A stretch of 64,000 bases of DNA from Luteococcus sp038433135. GTDB taxonomy: Bacteria > Actinomycetota > Actinomycetes > Propionibacteriales > Propionibacteriaceae. The notes under the pieces were generated by a model. It did no database searches. It saw only the letters and a program-made list of their open reading frames with translations, and was not told the DNA's origin. The DNA is taken from assembly GCF_038433135.1 (NCBI RefSeq), contig NZ_JBCDMV010000030.1, positions 16,178 to 80,177 on the forward strand. The letters are read 5' to 3'. Positions 61,113 to 64,000 of this stretch are shown piece by piece (the first letter of the stretch is position 1; each line of letters starts with the position of its first letter). The position numbers were made by a program, and so were the translations under genes.

Positions 61113-61373
61113 GTGCTCCTCGTCTGGGATGAGACCGCGTGGGAGGACTACCTGTGGTGGCAGACCGAGGACCGACGCACTCTCAAGCGGATCAACCAGA
61201 TCATCAAGGACATCGCCCCCAACGGCAACGAGGGCATCGGCAAACCCGAAGCACTGAAGCACGGGCTGTCCGGCTACTGGTCGCGACGCATCACCGACGA
61301 GCACCGCCTCGTCTACAAGGTCGTCGGTGACGAGATCCGCATCGCCGCCTGCAGGTACCACTACGGGCGGTGA
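61113..61373 (+). CDS. yoeB: YoeB/Txe family mRNA-interferase toxin
   Basis: The 86-residue protein is a full-length YoeB: DETAWEDYLWWQTEDRRTLKRIN at the start (given here in part), GIGKPEALKHGLSGYWSRRI and DEHRLVYKV, ending ACRYHYGR. The residues equivalent to the catalytic Glu46, Arg65 and His83 of E. coli YoeB are present. YoeB binds the ribosome and cuts mRNA in the A site. Its GTG start lies three bases past the antitoxin stop. With the antitoxin damaged, it should be harmful if expressed, so it may be silent, neutralised elsewhere, or weak. Confidence 0.88.
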   Translation: MLLVWDETAWEDYLWWQTEDRRTLKRINQIIKDIAPNGNEGIGKPEALKHGLSGYWSRRITDEHRLVYKVVGDEIRIAACRYHYGR

Positions 61374-61467
61374 ACATCACGACGCGATCTCGCCGGCGCA
61401 CAGCCGACAACGGGCATGACGGGCACCGTGCCCCATGGCGTCGCGCTGGAGCCGTAGGGTCGTCGAC

Positions 61468-61902
61468 ATGAGTTTGACGCCCCTCGACGAGATCCCGCGC
61501 GGCGAGTACGCCTACCCCGGGCCGCTTCGTGATGCCCTCGTCGCCAGCATCGTCTGTGGCGACAAGACCAGCACGACCTGCCTGCTCGCGGAATACGCGC
61601 CGGGAGTGAACCCCGTCGACGAGGTCGGCTCTCTGGAGGCTGTCGTCGACTCCTGTGGCGAGATCGCGTGCGTCACGCAGGTCGTCGACGTACAGGTCGT
61701 GCGCCTCGGCGATGTCACGCTGGAGCACGCCATCGCTGAGGGTGAGGGCCACACCGACGTCGCGGCTTGGCGCGCCAGCCACAAGGAGTTCTGGCGCTCC
61801 CCCGAATACGTCGCCGACATGGGCGAGCTTCCCCTCGACGACGACACACTCGTCGTCTGCTTCCGCTTCGCGATCGATCCCCGCTACCCAGTGCGCATGT
61901 GA
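61468..61902 (+). CDS. ASCH domain protein (YqfB/DUF984-like)
   Basis: The 144-residue protein matches the ASCH (DUF984) family: YPGPLRDALVASIVCGDKTSTTCLL, CGEIACVTQVVDVQVVRLGDV and AIAEGEGHTDVAAWRASHKEFW (each abbreviated). ASCH proteins are RNA-binding folds; some, such as E. coli YqfB, hydrolyse N4-acetylcytidine. Function here is undetermined. ATG 61468 lies seven bases after TAGGGT (61455-61460), a leaderless arrangement. Confidence 0.88.
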   Translation: MSLTPLDEIPRGEYAYPGPLRDALVASIVCGDKTSTTCLLAEYAPGVNPVDEVGSLEAVVDSCGEIACVTQVVDVQVVRLGDVTLEHAIAEGEGHTDVAAWRASHKEFWRSPEYVADMGELPLDDDTLVVCFRFAIDPRYPVRM

Positions 61903-61935
61903 GCCGTGGAGAGCGCGCGCGGATAGAGATACAAG

Positions 61936-61971
61936 CAACGATGGCGGCCCCAGAAGGAGCCGCCATCGTTG
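61936..61971. terminator. Terminator-like hairpin after the ASCH gene
   Basis: A perfect 13-bp stem (61936-61948 with 61959-61971) with a 10-base loop, 33 bases after the ASCH stop; it also lies downstream of the convergent ATPase gene. The flanks are not U-rich. The rest of 61903-62064 shows no gene. Confidence 0.6.
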
Positions 61972-62064
61972 TACAGGGATGAGTGGAGCTCAGGGGGCAC
62001 GTGTCGAACACCTCACATGGAGTGATCACCTGCTGCTGATCCTCGTGCCGACCGACGCGTAAGA

Positions 62065-63336
62065 TCAGTACAGCATCGCCAGCGGTATCAACGCGACGCC
62101 GTCTGAACGTCGCCCAGCGGTATCTCCCGCATAGAGGACGATCTTGTCAACGAGCCGGTCACCGATGCGTTCGCCGAGCCAGTGAAGATGTTCGACGTGA
62201 CGATCCGTGATGGTCTTCGCCAGTTTCACCTCGATACCAAGCACTGTCCCGTCGAAGCGCTCTACGATCAGATCCACTTCCTGGCGTCCGCCACGCGTTC
62301 GCAGGTGGAACACCTTGGCTTCAGCTGATGTCGCCGCCGCCCGCACGGCCAGCGTGGCAAGGCTCTCGAACAGCTGACCGAAGAGTTCCGCGGTGCCTGC
62401 GGCACCGCTGGTGAGCTTCTCCTCCGTGACACCCAAGAGATGTGCGGCAAGGCCGGGATCGCAGAGCTGATGCTTGTCGCCAACGGTCAATCGCCCCAGC
62501 GGCTGCACTGACGGCGTCCAGGCAGGCACCGGATCCAGCACCCAGATCTTGTCCAACAGGTTCCGGTAGACCTGTACCGACGCCTTGGCAGGCTTGTCGC
62601 CATCGCCCGCAGTAGCCGCATTCAGGATCGTCGAGTAGGCCGCGTCCGTTGACGAGGCCGCTGCATATGCCGTCATCCATGCGCGCAGCGATTCAGGTCG
62701 ACGCACCCGCATCCCCATGTCCACCAGATCCCGATCGATGATGCGCGTCGCATAACCCTCAAGAGCATGTCGCCGCAGCTTCGGCGGCAACTCATTGATC
62801 GCCGGAAACCCCGAACTGCAAATCTCGCGGGCATAGTCCCGATGTGTGAAGTCACAGCTCCCAGTGAGTGCGGCCGTACCCTCGAATAGGTCTGCGAGGG
62901 AGATCGTCGGACGGGTCGATCTCCGTTCAGCAAGACTGAGCGGGCGCATGCGCAGGGACACAATCCGGGCAGCGCCCGAATGCGTGTCGACGCCGTCGTG
63001 CGGGGACGCGCTTCCTGTCAGGAGGAACTTCGTGGGAACCCTGGCGTCCACCAGTCGCCGAACGCGATCCCAGACCTCCGGCTGGCGTTGCCACTCGTCC
63101 ACGCACACCCTCGCCTCTCGGGTGAGCAGCCCAGCCGAGTCCAGTTCATATGCCTGGCGAACATCCGCAGAATCCAGATTCAGGACCGCGTCACAGTGAC
63201 GGGTTGCCGTCTCCGTCTTGCCCACCGCTTTCGGCCCGTCGAGCGCCACTGCAGGCAAGCCCGCCAAGAGTTCTTCGACTTCCGCATCGAGATAACGCGG
63301 GAGATACGCGCCCCCCAGTCCAACCGTCCGCAGCAT
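62065..63336 (-). CDS. DUF4143-type AAA ATPase
   Basis: The 423-residue protein has a Walker A loop GPKAVGKTETA near residue 34, ARVCVDEWQRQP as Walker B region, KFLLTGSASP as sensor, and a C-terminal DUF4143 restriction-endonuclease-like region with GGRQEVDLIVER and GIEVKLAKT, a D-x-ExK-like arrangement. These ATPases are frequent in accessory regions of bacteria and archaea; their function is unknown. ATG 63336 has GGGGG upstream. Direct repeats (63344-63376) lie in the promoter region. Confidence 0.9.
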   Translation of the reverse strand: MLRTVGLGGAYLPRYLDAEVEELLAGLPAVALDGPKAVGKTETATRHCDAVLNLDSADVRQAYELDSAGLLTREARVCVDEWQRQPEVWDRVRRLVDARVPTKFLLTGSASPHDGVDTHSGAARIVSLRMRPLSLAERRSTRPTISLADLFEGTAALTGSCDFTHRDYAREICSSGFPAINELPPKLRRHALEGYATRIIDRDLVDMGMRVRRPESLRAWMTAYAAASSTDAAYSTILNAATAGDGDKPAKASVQVYRNLLDKIWVLDPVPAWTPSVQPLGRLTVGDKHQLCDPGLAAHLLGVTEEKLTSGAAGTAELFGQLFESLATLAVRAAATSAEAKVFHLRTRGGRQEVDLIVERFDGTVLGIEVKLAKTITDRHVEHLHWLGERIGDRLVDKIVLYAGDTAGRRSDGVALIPLAMLY

Positions 63337-63343
63337 CACACCC

Positions 63344-63376
63344 CCTACTGGCCGTCCTGCCCGCACCCTACTGGCC
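63344..63376. repeat. Direct repeats upstream of the DUF4143 ATPase
   Basis: CCCTACTGGCC occurs at 63344-63354 and again at 63366-63376, exactly 22 bases apart (two helical turns), just upstream of the start codon at 63336. A related ACCAGTCA lies at 63393-63400. This looks like an operator pair. Confidence 0.5.
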
Positions 63377-63548
63377 ATTCTGACCAAAATCTACCAGTCA
63401 TTTCGCCCAGGCGCTGGGTGGAGAACCCGTTGGGCTCTATTTCTTTGCCCAAGCCTCGACCTGCCGCCTCCTGATCAGGGGGCCGCGCGTCCGCACCCAG
63501 CACAACTGAAAGATCCGTTGCTCCTCGACGAAGATGGAGAATGGCGGC

Positions 63549-63854
63549 ATGACCTGGTCCTTGGACGAGCCCGGCGTCCTCGCGCTGCCCAGCGGACGCC
63601 TCCTACGAGGGCGGCGCTGGACGACCACCGTGAAGAACCCACCCGATCTGGGGCTCTACGCGCTGTGGCGCGACCCCACTCCCGACTGGCCTTACCGCTG
63701 GATTCGATGGCCAGACTTCGGACTACCGATCCACGGCAAGGCAGCGTGGACAACCATCGAACAGACCTGGCAGGCCGCAGAATCCCAACGCATCGAAGTC
63801 GCCTGCGGCGGAGGAAAGGGCCGCACCGGAACCATCCTTGCCGCCATGGCCTGA
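63549..63854 (+). pseudogene. Protein-tyrosine-phosphatase-like gene truncated by an IS
   Basis: The readable 101 residues end right after the phosphatase loop CGGGKGRT (the Cys-x5-Arg signature). Related small phosphatases continue about 30-40 residues beyond this point with two more helices. Here the coding sequence meets the left end of an IS3-like element, and the stop codon TGA (63852-63854) is the first three bases of that end. The cysteine and arginine are intact, but the fold is probably incomplete. The start is ATG 63549 with GGAG upstream; ATG 63534 is possible. Confidence 0.7.
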
Positions 63855-64000
63855 ATCGCCCCGGCATGTCCGGAGACTCCGAACTTTGGGAAGGTTGGAG
63901 TCATGCCAGGCAACACGAACAAGCGCTATCCGGCTGAGTTGAAGGCGCGGGCGGTGCGGATGTATCACGAGACCCGCCCGGACTATGAGGGTGACTGGCC
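63852..64000 (+). mobile_element. Left end of an IS3-family element (runs off the window)
   Basis: From 63852 the sequence (TGAATCGCCCCGG then TCCGGAGACTCC) looks like the terminal inverted repeat of actinobacterial IS3 elements, and a transposase frame starts 51 bases further in. The right end and target duplication lie outside the window, so the family call rests on the end and the first 33 transposase residues. Confidence 0.65.
63903..64000 (+). CDS. IS3-type transposase OrfA, N-terminal fragment
   Basis: The frame opens at ATG 63903 and reads through the window edge. The start NKRYPAELKARAVRMYHE is the usual beginning of the helix-turn-helix OrfA of IS3-family transposases, which binds the element ends. 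Only 32 complete codons are visible. Confidence 0.75.
   Translation, partial: MPGNTNKRYPAELKARAVRMYHETRPDYEGDW

Noticed and set aside
61374..64000. A defence island with a new antiviral system
   Set aside because: A toxin, an ASCH protein, a DUF4143 ATPase and an IS end are typical accessory genes, but they show no shared operon or known defence core; calling it a system would be speculation.

Overview
The window is high-GC DNA from an actinobacterium, most likely of the Propionibacteriaceae. The evidence is gene content and order: a WhiB7 regulator, adjacent AdnAB helicase-nucleases, MtrA-MtrB-LpqB, a long-form hibernation factor, and families typical of Propionibacterium relatives. About 60 genes are packed tightly, with many ATGA/GTGA stop-start overlaps and many apparently leaderless starts (TAnnnT hexamer 6-7 nt before the start codon).

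1-30 kb resembles the mycobacterial Rv3193c-Rv3211 neighbourhood: UPF0182 (edge), PPA1309 family, YlbL-like PDZ/Lon protease, a zincin-like protein, a YgjP/SprT-like protease, a zinc ribbon protein, an orphan azole-cyclodehydratase-like E1 protein, whiB7 with an upstream ORF and attenuator, uvrD2, recC-recB-recD, nudC, adnB, adnA, a cold-shock gene, a stand-alone LigD-type polymerase, PP2C, DUF3107, a ferritin-like protein, and a DEAD-box helicase.

30-54 kb carries trpS, a PHP phosphoesterase, the large NAD-glutamate dehydrogenase, Ku in a three-gene operon, secA, a NUDIX/AlkX-type glycosylase pair, small enzymes, a DUF222/HNH gene invaded by palindromic repeats, a glutamine amidotransferase, hpf, comF, lpqB-mtrB-mtrA, and yqgE. 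A TcdA-TatD fusion follows at 54-56 kb.

56-61 kb is an ABC exporter with its own two-component system, of the bacteriocin-immunity or drug-response kind. 61-64 kb looks accessory: an intact YoeB toxin beside a broken antitoxin, an ASCH protein, a DUF4143 ATPase, and a phosphatase cut off by an IS3-type element running off the window.

The most interesting theme is regulatory. Five promoters in front of DNA-maintenance genes (the YgjP/SprT-like protease, uvrD2, recCBD, adnAB, NUDIX-alkX) resemble the RecA-NDp/PafBC DNA-damage promoter (TTGTCRGTG-N8-TAnnnT) with exact N8 spacing. Three match closely and two are weaker. In four of the five the start codon lies 6-7 nt beyond the -10, as for leaderless mRNA. 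With Ku, LigD-Pol, UvrD2, RecBCD and AdnAB in one window, this suggests a coordinated double-strand-break and crosslink repair regulon.
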